Assembly (NCBI RefSeq): GCF_024129435.1
Contig: NZ_JAMXXN010000024.1
Coordinates: 1 to 44,847, forward strand
Reading direction: 5' to 3'
From: Acinetobacter lwoffii
GTDB lineage: Bacteria; Pseudomonadota; Gammaproteobacteria; Pseudomonadales; Moraxellaceae
DNA length: 44,847 nucleotides
Of the stretch, positions 17,120 to 25,499 are shown in pieces (position 1 is the stretch's first letter; each line of letters begins with the position of its first letter). Below the pieces are notes generated by a model. That model searched no databases. It was not told where the DNA came from and worked only from the letters and a program-made list of their open reading frames with translations. The translations under genes were made by a program, and so were the position numbers.

Positions 17120-18292
17120 TTGCTAAATCGAAAGCTTAAAATTGGAATCGTGGTCGGTGAAGTCTCTGGAGATACGCTTGGCGCAAAATTGATTCGCCGT
17201 TTTCGTGAGCAAGGCATTGATGCTGAATTTGAAGGTATCGGTGGTCCACAAATGATCGCGGAAGGTTTTAAAAGCTATTATCCGATGGATATTTTATCGG
17301 TGATGGGCATTGTCGAAGTTTTAAAAGATATTAAAAAACTGTTTGCTGTGCGGGATGGTCTGGTGGAAACCTGGACTAAAGATCCGGTCGATATTTTTAT
17401 CGGGATTGATGCGCCTGATTTTAACCTGCGTTTGTCAAAAACCATTAAACAAAAACAGTTACCGATTAAAACCGTGCAATACGTCAGTCCTTCGGTCTGG
17501 GCATGGCGTCAAGGCCGTATACATGGCATTAAAGCCAGTATTGATCTGGTACTGTGCCTATTTCCATTTGAAAAAGCCTTTTTCAAGCAATGGGATGTTC
17601 CGGCAGCTTTTGTTGGACATCCGCTCGCCAGTCAGTTGCCGCTTGAAAATCCGATTCTGGATGCTCAGACAGAATTAGGTCTGGATCCACATCAGAAATA
17701 TATTGCCTTATTGCCAGGCAGTCGTCGTGGCGAGATTGAGCGTTTGGGACCTTTGGTTCTGGATGCTGCCAATATTCTGCATCAGAAACATCCGGATTAT
17801 ACCTTTCTGATTCCTGCGATTAATGATGCGCGTAAACAGCAAATCGAAAGTTTATTGGCCACTTATCCTGAGAGCTTAAAAGCCCAAATTCGCCTGATGG
17901 AAAATACCAGCGCTGAGTCCAAAATTGGCCGTCAGGTCATGAATGCATCCAATATCATTGCACTGGCGTCTGGAACAGCAACGCTTGAAGCGATGTTGCT
18001 GCACCGTCCGATGGTGACTTTTTATAAATTGCACTGGCTGACCTATCGAATTGCCAAATTACTGGTAAAAATCCCATATTTTTCATTACCAAATATAATT
18101 GCTGGCAAAAAAGTGATTCAAGAACTCATCCAATCCGCTGCTACACCTGAAAATCTGGCAGCTGAAATTGAAAAACTGATGGATATTGAAGCAGCGCAGA
18201 TTCAGGTTATGCAGCATATCACCATGCACAAGCAGCTACTTTCTGGCAATAGCGAAGATCCGGTCACAGCAGTATTGGCATTAGTCCAGTAA
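17120..18292 (+). CDS. lpxB: Lipid-A-disaccharide synthase
   Basis: LpxB joins UDP-2,3-diacylglucosamine and lipid X to form the lipid A disaccharide at the inner face of the cytoplasmic membrane. The 390-residue protein shows GEVSGDTLGAKLIRRF near the N-terminus, GIDAPDFNLRL, VQYVSPSVWAWRQGRIHGIK, the glycosyltransferase segment LLPGSRRGEIERLGPLVLDAA, and ASGTATLEAMLLHRPMV followed by YFSLPNIIAGKKVIQELIQ. The start is TTG at 17120, supported by AGAGGAAA seven to eight bases upstream; no ATG is suitably placed. In Acinetobacter lpxB is often away from the lpxD-fabZ-lpxA cluster, as here. Its stop is two bases from the stop of the convergent AraC gene. Confidence 0.95.
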   Translation: MLNRKLKIGIVVGEVSGDTLGAKLIRRFREQGIDAEFEGIGGPQMIAEGFKSYYPMDILSVMGIVEVLKDIKKLFAVRDGLVETWTKDPVDIFIGIDAPDFNLRLSKTIKQKQLPIKTVQYVSPSVWAWRQGRIHGIKASIDLVLCLFPFEKAFFKQWDVPAAFVGHPLASQLPLENPILDAQTELGLDPHQKYIALLPGSRRGEIERLGPLVLDAANILHQKHPDYTFLIPAINDARKQQIESLLATYPESLKAQIRLMENTSAESKIGRQVMNASNIIALASGTATLEAMLLHRPMVTFYKLHWLTYRIAKLLVKIPYFSLPNIIAGKKVIQELIQSAATPENLAAEIEKLMDIEAAQIQVMQHITMHKQLLSGNSEDPVTAVLALVQ

Positions 18293-18294
18293 TT

Positions 18295-19245
18295 TTAGTC
18301 TGGTAATAAAGACTGGTTCTTCTGACAATTCAGCCGGTATTGGGTCGGCGTCTGTTCAAACTGTTTTTTAAAACTTTGACTAAACGCCGTCTCGGATGAA
18401 TAACCAACCAGATAAGCGATCTGCTGGATACCAAATCCACTATTTCTCAAATATTGCGCTGCCAGACGCAGGCGGTGCTGTTGCAGATAGGCAAGGGGTG
18501 GCTCACCGACAATCTGGGTAAACAGTTGGGCGAATTTGGAACGTGACATATGACACTGTTCGGCCAGACTTTCTACGGTCCAGGACTGTTCAGGTTTGCC
18601 ATGAATCGCCGCCAGTGCATTAGATAATTCCGGATGCGAAAGAGCATTCAGCCAGCTCGAGGCATTTTCCAGGTTTAAAATATAATCTCGCACGCATTCA
18701 ATCAGTAAAATACTGACCAGATGATCCAGAATTTTGTCACGTCCGGGACGAAGCTGCTGGGTTTCCAGTGCAAGAAATTGCAAGCCGACCTGTAACCATT
18801 CCGGTGCGGTATCACCCAGAATATGTTGAATATGCAGGTATTTAGGTAATGCACTCAAAAGAGGTTTGGCCATCTGGATATCCAAGCTAGAACGAATAGC
18901 CAGTATGAAACTATGCTCCGCCGAATTTTCCCGATTGAGATCAATACATTGCTGTACATTGCTCTGAAAATAAGGATTAATCGCATGGTGCTCAGAAAAA
19001 TCGGCATTGTCTGGGCAGGAAACATGATGGGAGGAACCTGCGGGTAATAGCACCAGATCACCTTGTTGCAGCTCCAGTCGATCACCATTCATGAACTTTA
19101 ATTGCGCCTGTCCTTGTAACAGGATATAGGCCAGCATAAAGGGTTCATGTTGATAGTCAAAGCCGCCCGGATGAAATACATTCAGATAAAGATATTCCGA
19201 TTTTTCCAGATGAATATCATCAAAAATTTTACTTAAAGCATCCAT
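18295..19245 (-). CDS. alkR: AraC/XylS family regulator, AlkR-like
   Basis: Transcription regulator of 316 aa with an N-terminal cupin-like sensor domain (about 25-100: HEPFMLAYILLQGQAQLKF, LELQQGDLVLLPAGSSHHV) and a C-terminal AraC DNA-binding domain (about 208-308) containing both helix-turn-helix units, VESLAEQCHMSRSKFAQLFTQ and GIQQIAYLVGYSSETAFSQSFKKQF. It is divergent from the alkane hydroxylase at 19434, the arrangement known for alkR-alkM in Acinetobacter baylyi, where AlkR activates alkM in response to long alkanes. I infer the same role; the symbol rests on that synteny. ATG at 19245. Confidence 0.82.
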   Translation of the reverse strand: MDALSKIFDDIHLEKSEYLYLNVFHPGGFDYQHEPFMLAYILLQGQAQLKFMNGDRLELQQGDLVLLPAGSSHHVSCPDNADFSEHHAINPYFQSNVQQCIDLNRENSAEHSFILAIRSSLDIQMAKPLLSALPKYLHIQHILGDTAPEWLQVGLQFLALETQQLRPGRDKILDHLVSILLIECVRDYILNLENASSWLNALSHPELSNALAAIHGKPEQSWTVESLAEQCHMSRSKFAQLFTQIVGEPPLAYLQQHRLRLAAQYLRNSGFGIQQIAYLVGYSSETAFSQSFKKQFEQTPTQYRLNCQKNQSLLPD

Positions 19246-19319
19246 GCCTAACTCTATTCTTCTGTTTTATTTCATTTAATTGACTATAAATTTTTTAACT
19301 TTGTGATTTTAGGCCAGAA

Positions 19320-19338
19320 TTTGGCAGCATGTGCCAAA
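19320..19338. promoter_or_regulatory. Inverted repeat in the alkR-alkM intergenic region
   Basis: TTTGGCA-N5-TGCCAAA, perfect over seven bases each side, roughly mid-way between the divergent starts. A regulator site is plausible; AraC proteins more often use direct repeats, so this may belong to a second regulator. Confidence 0.4.
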
Positions 19339-19363
19339 GACGCTGACATAGCTTTTCTGGACG

Positions 19364-19396
19364 TTGAATACTGTTCGCGGCTGCTGAAATATTCAA
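19364..19396. promoter_or_regulatory. Second inverted repeat / possible alkM promoter
   Basis: TTGAATA (19364-19370) and TATTCAA (19390-19396) are perfect inverted copies 19 bases apart, and TTGAAT could also be a -35 with AAATAT 17 bases downstream. It ends about 37 bases before the alkM ATG. Confidence 0.4.
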
Positions 19397-19433
19397 CTAT
19401 AAGTGCAGAGTAACATAAAAAAGGAAGGTCGCA

Positions 19434-20648
19434 ATGAATGCCCCTGCACAAATCCAGAAAGCGCAGTTTACGCAGGAAGCGTCGGCACTAAAAGGTGTAA
19501 AGCTGGATAAAAAACGTTTTGGCTGGTTGCTCAGCCCAGGTCTGCCTGTGATCGGAATGGGAATTCTGGCCGGTTATCATTTTGGTCCTAAAGCCACTCA
19601 AAAAGTCTTTGCGATGGGCGGGCCTTTATTATTGCATGTCATCATTCCGACATTGGACGCACTGATTGGCGATGATGCCAATAATCCAAATGATGCGCAG
19701 ATCAAGGCACTGGTTAACGATCCTTATTATGACCGCATTGTAAAAGCATTTATTCCCTTGCAAATGGCAGCCAATGCCTTTGCCGGTTATGTCGTAAGCC
19801 GGCCAAATGTGTCTTTGCTGGATCAGGTACTGCTTGGAGTTTCTATGGGTGCGATTAATGGTGTGGGGGTGAATACCGCACATGAACTCAGCCATCGTCC
19901 CCAGAAAAAAGACCATTACTGGTCTCATGCCAGTCTGATGCCTTTGGGCTATAACCACTTCCGGATCGAACATCCTTATGGACACCATAAACGGGTGGCG
20001 ACACCAGAAGATCCGGCATCTTCAAAAATGGGTGAATCTTTTTACCGTTTCTGGCCACGTACCGTAATAGGCGGATTAAAATCTGCAATCCAGATTGAAA
20101 AAAGACGGCTCGAGCGTAAGGGACTGAAATTCTTTAATCAGGAAAATGAGCTGTTTCATGGTTGGGCCATGAGTGCCGGCTATCATGCCTTGATGCTAAA
20201 GGCGTATGGCAAGAAAATTATTCCTTATACACTGACACAGGCATTTTATGGCGTTAGCCTGTTTGAGATTGTGAATTATATCGAGCACTACGGACTGAAA
20301 CGTGGACAGAAAGCGGATGGCAGTTATGAGCGAACCTTGCCGGAACATAGCTGGAATAACAACAATATCGTGACTAATCTGTTTTTGTATCAGTTACAAC
20401 GCCATTCTGATCATCATGCTTTTCCAAGCCGTCCATTTCAGGCGTTGCGGCATTTTGATGAAGCGCCAGAATTACCCAGCGGTTATGCAACCATGTTGAT
20501 TCCAGCCTTGATTCCACCTTTATGGTACAAAATCATGGACCAGCGGGTGTATCAGCATTATCAGGGCGATTTAAGCAAGGCCAATATCTTGACCTCCAAG
20601 CGTGCCAAGCTGTTTAAAAAGTTTGGTGTAAAAGACTCTGCCGCTTAA
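19434..20648 (+). CDS. alkM: Alkane 1-monooxygenase (AlkB-type)
   Basis: Integral-membrane non-haem diiron alkane omega-hydroxylase (404 aa), converting medium or long n-alkanes to 1-alkanols with electrons from rubredoxin. All histidine boxes are present: HELSHR at 150-155, EHPYGHH at 179-185, the extra NYIEHYGL motif at 281-288 and LQRHSDHH at 321-328. Hydrophobic helices near 33-50, 60-78 and 105-145 fit the family. ATG at 19434 with AGGAAGG upstream. Rubredoxin and its reductase are not in this window. The divergent AraC regulator supports the name alkM. The acyl-CoA dehydrogenase that follows convergently may act further down the same pathway. Confidence 0.94.
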   Translation: MNAPAQIQKAQFTQEASALKGVKLDKKRFGWLLSPGLPVIGMGILAGYHFGPKATQKVFAMGGPLLLHVIIPTLDALIGDDANNPNDAQIKALVNDPYYDRIVKAFIPLQMAANAFAGYVVSRPNVSLLDQVLLGVSMGAINGVGVNTAHELSHRPQKKDHYWSHASLMPLGYNHFRIEHPYGHHKRVATPEDPASSKMGESFYRFWPRTVIGGLKSAIQIEKRRLERKGLKFFNQENELFHGWAMSAGYHALMLKAYGKKIIPYTLTQAFYGVSLFEIVNYIEHYGLKRGQKADGSYERTLPEHSWNNNNIVTNLFLYQLQRHSDHHAFPSRPFQALRHFDEAPELPSGYATMLIPALIPPLWYKIMDQRVYQHYQGDLSKANILTSKRAKLFKKFGVKDSAA

Positions 20649-20662
20649 TAAATTACAGAATA

Positions 20663-20690
20663 AAAATGCGCCGATAAAGGCGCATTTTTT
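20663..20690. terminator. Bidirectional terminator between alkM and the acyl-CoA dehydrogenase
   Basis: AAAATGCGCC (20663-20672) and GGCGCATTTT (20679-20688), perfect, with T's on one side and A's on the other; it serves both convergent genes. Confidence 0.9.
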
Positions 20691-20702
20691 GATGAATTCT
20701 GC

Positions 20703-22526
20703 CTAGAACCAGTCGACTTGCATATTCAAGCAAGTATCATCCAGAGTCATCAGTAATTTGGCCTGATGTTCAATTTCAGGGAGTTCCCAGCGAATAAAAT
20801 ATTGAGCTGCCTGAATTTTCCCTGCCAGAAAAGTCTGATCTTCTGCCTGCGAAGATGTGCCAAACTTGAGTTGAGCCTGATTCGCCATTTCCAGCCATAG
20901 CCAGGCTAGGATGGTCTTACCCATCATATCCAGATACAGGCCTGAATTGGCCAAAGCTTCGCTGACTTTGCCTTGATGCAAGGCCTGGCCTAAAATCTGT
21001 GTAGTCTTTTGCACAGTGGCAAGATGCTGTTTATAGATCTTTGCGAGTTCCACTATCTTAGGTTCATGAATCTCTGACAAGGTCTTCTGGATGCGCTGCA
21101 TGAGCAGATTGAGCCCTTTGCCATTATGCTGCCAGAGTTTACGTCCCAGCAGATCCAGAGATTGAATGCCGTAAGTTCCTTCATGAATCGGATTGAGCCG
21201 GTTATCACGGTAACATTGCTCCACCGGATATTCACGAGTATAACCCGCGCCGCCCAGGACCTGAATAGCCAGATCATTGGCTTTCGGACCATAGGCAGAA
21301 GGGAAAGATTTGACCACCGGGGTGATGAGATCAAGCAGAATTGCACTATCTTCATCTTGAGCTGCCTGAAGTTCATCAATTAATCGGGCTGCAAATAAGC
21401 AAAGTGCCAGCGAACCTTCTACATATGACTTTTGCGCCAGTAGCATGCGTTTGACATCGGTATGTTCAATGATATTTACTGGTTTCGAGTCAGGTGTTTT
21501 TTCATGAACTGGCCGGCCTTGCGGACGGTTTTTAGCATAATCCAAAGATTCCAGATAGCCACGATAACCAATCATGGCTGCGCCCAGACCGACACCCACA
21601 CGTGCTTCATTCATCATCTTGAACATATATTTTAAGCCATGACCGGGTTCACCAATTAAATAGCCTAAGCAATTATCATTTTCTCCAAAGCTTAAAACTG
21701 TAGATGTAGTACCTCGATAGCCCATTTTGTGCAGTAAGCCAGCCAGCTGTACATCATTAGCTTCACCGAGTGAACCATCCTCGTTGGTTTTGAATTTTGG
21801 TACGATAAACAGGGAAATTCCTTTCACGCCTTGCGGCGCATCCTGAATCCGCGCCAAGACCAGATGCACAATATTTTCGCTAATGTCCTGATCGCCACCC
21901 GAAATAAACATTTTCTGGCCTTTAATTTTATAAATTCCATCTGCCTGAGGAATGGCTTTAGTGGTCAGATCGCCCAAAGAGGAACCTACATTCGGCTCTG
22001 TCATGGCCATGGTGCCAGCAAAGCGGCCACTCAACATATGCGGTAGGAATATTTGCTTTTGTTTTGGGGAGGCAAAAGCCTGTATCAGGTTCGCCGCAGC
22101 GGCCGTTAGAAAAGAATAAGCCACGGTGGACGGATTGGCCGACATAAAATAAGCATTGCAGGCCATATTCACCAAAGTGGGCAGTTGCATGCCACCATCT
22201 GCATAATCATGCTGGGCGCAAAGCAGGCCGGCATCGGCAAACTGTTGCCAGGCTGTCTTCACTTCATCAATGGTTTTGACCTGTTTGCCATCAAAGTTCG
22301 GTTCTTGTTGATCAGCTTTGGCATTATGCGGCGCAAAATAATCAGTCGCGATACCTTTTGCCGTTTCCAGAATACTGTCGAAAGTATTTTTGTCATGATC
22401 CTGATAGCGTTGCAGTTTAGTCAGCGCTTCAAGTTTGAATACGTCATAAAGCTGGAAATGCAGATCTTTATCATTAATCAGTTGGGTCACGGTACTATCC
22501 TGAATGTGCAATCCTTGAGATAGCAT
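20703..22526 (-). CDS. Long acyl-CoA dehydrogenase with C-terminal extension domain
   Basis: FAD-dependent acyl-CoA dehydrogenase of 607 aa, the size of the family carrying an extra C-terminal dehydrogenase domain. Motifs: MAMTEPNVGSSLGDLTTKA (flavin loop, ~170-190), GQKMFISGGDQDI, LHKMGYRGTTSTVLSFGE, and HEGTYGIQSLDLLGRKL (~450) with the catalytic Glu, after which ~140 residues form the extra helical domain. It would oxidise medium or long acyl-CoA. I start at the ATG at 22526; a TTG directly before it is ignored. No good ribosome binding site is visible. It is convergent with alkM and divergent from the GlxA-like regulator, which may control it. Confidence 0.9.
   Translation of the reverse strand: MLSQGLHIQDSTVTQLINDKDLHFQLYDVFKLEALTKLQRYQDHDKNTFDSILETAKGIATDYFAPHNAKADQQEPNFDGKQVKTIDEVKTAWQQFADAGLLCAQHDYADGGMQLPTLVNMACNAYFMSANPSTVAYSFLTAAAANLIQAFASPKQKQIFLPHMLSGRFAGTMAMTEPNVGSSLGDLTTKAIPQADGIYKIKGQKMFISGGDQDISENIVHLVLARIQDAPQGVKGISLFIVPKFKTNEDGSLGEANDVQLAGLLHKMGYRGTTSTVLSFGENDNCLGYLIGEPGHGLKYMFKMMNEARVGVGLGAAMIGYRGYLESLDYAKNRPQGRPVHEKTPDSKPVNIIEHTDVKRMLLAQKSYVEGSLALCLFAARLIDELQAAQDEDSAILLDLITPVVKSFPSAYGPKANDLAIQVLGGAGYTREYPVEQCYRDNRLNPIHEGTYGIQSLDLLGRKLWQHNGKGLNLLMQRIQKTLSEIHEPKIVELAKIYKQHLATVQKTTQILGQALHQGKVSEALANSGLYLDMMGKTILAWLWLEMANQAQLKFGTSSQAEDQTFLAGKIQAAQYFIRWELPEIEHQAKLLMTLDDTCLNMQVDWF
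21658..21670 (+). repeat. Dispersed element AAATAGCCTAAGC inside a gene, copy 3
   Basis: The only copy inside a coding region. On the gene strand it encodes CLGYL of the acyl-CoA dehydrogenase, so this match may be incidental. Confidence 0.4.
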
Positions 22527-22604
22527 CAAGACTAGCAGTTGCTTTTATTGAGGAGGATTGTCAATAATGACATGAATCGGGTGAAAAGTGACAAATAAAA
22601 AAAT

Positions 22605-23585
22605 ATGCAAGATGTGGTGATTTTAGGCTTTGATGGGGCACTGGCTTCGGCCATTACGGGCGTGGTCGATTTATTTGCCATGGCTGGCGTAAGCTGGAAC
22701 CGGATCCAGCAGCAGGATGTACAGCGCCTGTTTAAGGTGAGTATCGCCAGTCCGGATGGACACCCGATTCGGTGTATCAATGGGCTGCAGTTGCAGGCAC
22801 ATGTTTCTTATCAAGAGATTCAAACTGCAGATATTCTGGTGGTACCGACCATCGCTGCACCAATTCAGGATGTATTGCAACAAAATCCAGAACTGATTCA
22901 TTTTTTAAAATCTGCACATGCAGAGGCGACTTTAATTGCAGGAAACTGTACGGGGAATTTTTTTCTGGCAGAAGCAGGCATTTTAGATGACCGGATTGCA
23001 ACAACACATTGGGGTTTTCAGGAAGTGTTTCGTTCACGCTATCCTAAGGTGAAACTGAATGCCGATCTGATGATTAGCCGGGATCAGAATATCTATTGTG
23101 CAGGTGGAGGCCTGGCCTGGTTTGACCTGGGTTTGCATCTGATTGAGCGCTTGTATGGCTTTGAGGTGGCCATGCAATCGGCTAAATCTTTCGTAATTGA
23201 TTACCGCCGTGATAGCCAGTTGTCTTATTCATTGCTGAATATTGGCCAGCCGCACCATGATGAACTGGTACAAAAAATCCAGAACTGGCTAGAGCAGCAT
23301 TTTCATGAAGATTTTAGTTTGAACGAGCTGGCGGAACAGTTTAATGTGACTGGCCGAACCCTGATTCGACGCTTTAAACAAGCCTTAGACATACCGCCCA
23401 ATCAGTATTTACAAGCAATCCGGATTGAAGCCGCCCGTAAACGACTGGAAGAAACCGATCAAGCTGTGGATGTGATCATGCAAAATGTCGGCTATCAGGA
23501 CCCAAGTTCATTCCGCCGTTTATTTCATAAAAAAACCGGTCTGACGCCGTTGGAATACCGGCGCCGGTTTAGCCGGCGCTTTTAA
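22605..23585 (+). CDS. GlxA family transcriptional regulator (DJ-1/PfpI + AraC)
   Basis: A 326-residue regulator with an N-terminal class I glutamine amidotransferase-like (DJ-1/PfpI) domain, about 1-165, and a C-terminal AraC-type DNA-binding domain, about 222-324. The amidotransferase elbow reads AGNCTGNFFLAEAGIL with Cys at 115. The DNA-binding domain shows FSLNELAEQFNVTGRTLIRRFKQ and VDVIMQNVGYQDPSSFRRLFHKKTGLTPLEYRRRF. Relatives respond to small nitrogen or carnitine-like compounds; the ligand is unknown here. ATG at 22605, 78 bases from the divergent acyl-CoA dehydrogenase start, so control of that gene is a reasonable guess. Confidence 0.88.
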   Translation: MQDVVILGFDGALASAITGVVDLFAMAGVSWNRIQQQDVQRLFKVSIASPDGHPIRCINGLQLQAHVSYQEIQTADILVVPTIAAPIQDVLQQNPELIHFLKSAHAEATLIAGNCTGNFFLAEAGILDDRIATTHWGFQEVFRSRYPKVKLNADLMISRDQNIYCAGGGLAWFDLGLHLIERLYGFEVAMQSAKSFVIDYRRDSQLSYSLLNIGQPHHDELVQKIQNWLEQHFHEDFSLNELAEQFNVTGRTLIRRFKQALDIPPNQYLQAIRIEAARKRLEETDQAVDVIMQNVGYQDPSSFRRLFHKKTGLTPLEYRRRFSRRF

Positions 23586-23591
23586 AAGCGT

Positions 23592-24794
23592 TTAATGAGA
23601 AGGCTGTATTTTTCCTGCTTTCCGGCCATGCAGAAGGTAATACCAGACCAGACAGCTCAGGGTGAGCAGCGCCGAGAACAGATAAAGCTGGCGATAACCA
23701 ATTTGGTCCAGCAGCATACCCAGGAAATACGGGCCAAAACCAAGACCGGCATCCAGGGCAATAAAGAAGGTTGAGGTTGCGAGTCCCATACGCTGTAATG
23801 TCGTACTTTTCACCGCAATGGTTTGACACACTGACTGGATATTCCCAAAACCAAAACCGAGTAACGCTGCACTAGTGAGTAACATCACAGAGTTTTGCGC
23901 CTGACTGAGTAGCAATATTCCCAGTGCCATAATCACAATGGCAGGATAGATAATGATATTTTCACCTTTACGGTCCATTAAGGGGCCAGTAAAAGGACGC
24001 GACAGCAAAATGGCAAAGGCATACATTAAGAAAAAGAATGATGCTGCTTCGACCAGATTAATGTCTTTGGCATAAAAGTGAATAAACGACAATATGCCTG
24101 AATAAGAAGTAGCCACCAGCAGTACAATCAGTGCAATCGGTAGCGCATTCGGTTCAATATACTGAGCCAGTTTGCTGGTGCTTTGCGGAGTAGAGACTGC
24201 TGACGAATGACTTGCCTTAAGGCGTGGTGGCTGGATAAATAGCCCACAGATCAGGCAGCTGAGCGCAACAATACTGGTAAAGATGAAAATTACCTGATAA
24301 TTAAAATTTGTCATCAGCCAGATTCCGGCAAAGGGACCAATCGCTGTGCCAAGGGTGCTGCTCATGCTGAAATATCCAATTCCTTCACCACGCCGTGTGG
24401 CAGGAATGGTCTGTGCAATCACTGTACCCAGTACAGTAGAAGCCATACCCATCATAAAACCGTGTATTAGGCGGATACCCAATAAAACTTCCAGCTTGGC
24501 CGGAATCATATACAGTCCGGAAAAGAGCAGAAAGCCAGTCAGGCCAATGACAAGCGTATTTTTCAAACCCAGCCGATTCAGTAATTTTCCGATCAATAAT
24601 CGTCCGAATAGGGTGCCGACAATAAACAGACCTGATACCAGACCGGCTTGTGCAGTCGAAGCCCCTAGCTCAGCCACTGAGTAGCCGACAATCACAATCA
24701 CCAGTAAGTAGAACACCAGAACCAGCTGGAAATTCACCAGACTGATCAGGATAAAATTGGGCGTCCATAAAGGCGCTTCTTGTTCTTGGCTCAT
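23592..24794 (-). CDS. MFS transporter
   Basis: A 400-residue major facilitator superfamily permease with twelve predicted membrane segments. The signature loop between helices 2 and 3 is GRLLIGKLLNRLGLKNTLVIG, and the equivalent in the second half is SRPFTGPLMDRKGENIIIYP. The short Ser/Gln-rich central loop (~194-212) divides the halves. It looks like a drug or metabolite exporter of the DHA1 type, but the substrate cannot be deduced. Its ATG overlaps the TGA of the upstream MarR gene by four bases (ATGA), so the two are translationally coupled and the MarR protein probably regulates it. It is convergent with the GlxA-like gene, six bases from its stop. Confidence 0.88.
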   Translation of the reverse strand: MSQEQEAPLWTPNFILISLVNFQLVLVFYLLVIVIVGYSVAELGASTAQAGLVSGLFIVGTLFGRLLIGKLLNRLGLKNTLVIGLTGFLLFSGLYMIPAKLEVLLGIRLIHGFMMGMASTVLGTVIAQTIPATRRGEGIGYFSMSSTLGTAIGPFAGIWLMTNFNYQVIFIFTSIVALSCLICGLFIQPPRLKASHSSAVSTPQSTSKLAQYIEPNALPIALIVLLVATSYSGILSFIHFYAKDINLVEAASFFFLMYAFAILLSRPFTGPLMDRKGENIIIYPAIVIMALGILLLSQAQNSVMLLTSAALLGFGFGNIQSVCQTIAVKSTTLQRMGLATSTFFIALDAGLGFGPYFLGMLLDQIGYRQLYLFSALLTLSCLVWYYLLHGRKAGKIQPSH

Positions 24795-25234
24795 TGAGGT
24801 CTGTCCTGAGATGAGGGATATAACTGCTGAATGAGTTGCATCAAGGTATTTTTACTGCCTTCAAGATCATCTGATGCAATGTGCTCAAGCAACTGATCTT
24901 CAAATGCATCGATCTGTTTGGAACACATCGCAAAGGTCTCAATTCCTTGCTCACTCAACTTGAACAGCTTTTGACGTTTGTCTTCAGTTTCGAGTTGGGC
25001 AATCAGATCGAGTTCAACCAGTTGCTGAATCCGCTTAGTAATACCGGGCTTGGATACATTGAGATAACTGGAAATATCTACCAGCGTGCATTGTTGCTTT
25101 GACTGGATGACGTATAACACCTGCCATAAGGAATAATTTAATTGAGATGACAACAAGATCGTATTGATCTCATCGCTCATCAGTCGTGCGCAGCGTAATA
25201 ACAGCGTACGAAGTCGGGGAGATTCGGAAAACAT
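24791..25234 (-). CDS. MarR family transcriptional regulator
   Basis: A 147-residue winged-helix repressor. Helices LRTLLLRCARLMSDEINTIL and LNYSLWQVLYVIQSKQQCTLVDISSYLNVSKPGITKRIQQLVELDLIAQLETEDKRQKLFKLSEQG give the MarR helix-turn-helix and wing (DKRQK). It is the first gene of an operon with the MFS exporter, overlapping it by four bases. A 19-base imperfect palindrome at 25240-25258, five bases before its ATG, is the likely autoregulatory operator. Such pairs usually give ligand-induced efflux; the ligand is unknown. Confidence 0.9.
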   Translation of the reverse strand: MFSESPRLRTLLLRCARLMSDEINTILLSSQLNYSLWQVLYVIQSKQQCTLVDISSYLNVSKPGITKRIQQLVELDLIAQLETEDKRQKLFKLSEQGIETFAMCSKQIDAFEDQLLEHIASDDLEGSKNTLMQLIQQLYPSSQDRPQ

Positions 25235-25239
25235 ATGGT

Positions 25240-25258
25240 TAGTTAACCTGGGTAACTA
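25240..25258. promoter_or_regulatory. Candidate MarR operator
   Basis: TAGTTAACCTGGGTAACTA is a palindrome with eight of nine arm bases matching around a central T, lying just upstream of the MarR start codon. A related half, TAGTTTAACCTG, is seen at 25356-25367 toward the divergent cytochrome bd operon. Confidence 0.6.
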
Positions 25259-25364
25259 AATTTAGGCCTAATTTACGCCTGTTTTATCTAAAGCTCAAGA
25301 GGAGAGTTTTAAAAATTATTCAGAGTAATATTTTCTTTATCAGCAAGAGTTACATAGTTTAACC

Positions 25365-25381
25365 TGATTAAAAAATAATCA
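25365..25381. promoter_or_regulatory. Palindrome upstream of the cytochrome bd operon
   Basis: TGATTA-AAAAA-TAATCA, a perfect inverted repeat of six bases each side, 119 bases before the oxidase start and overlapping the second MarR-like half-site. It does not have the four-base spacing of an FNR/Anr box. Confidence 0.35.
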
Positions 25382-25499
25382 ACAAAAGACTACATACTTT
25401 TTATAACAGCCACGCCTAAGCTAGCCATGTCACTAGAAAAATTCATGACTTAAAAATTGAAGGGCAAAGATGCCAAATAACAATGCATAGGTGAAGCTT

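Noticed and set aside
17025..17126. Small ORF (33 codons) ending over the lpxB start
   Set aside because: It has no ribosome binding site and an ordinary composition; the TTG of lpxB has its own AGAGGA. Coupling cannot be excluded, but there is no positive evidence.
25365..25381. FNR/Anr box before the cytochrome bd genes
   Set aside because: The arms resemble TTGAT/ATCAA, but the spacing is wrong for an FNR box, which has four bases between arms.
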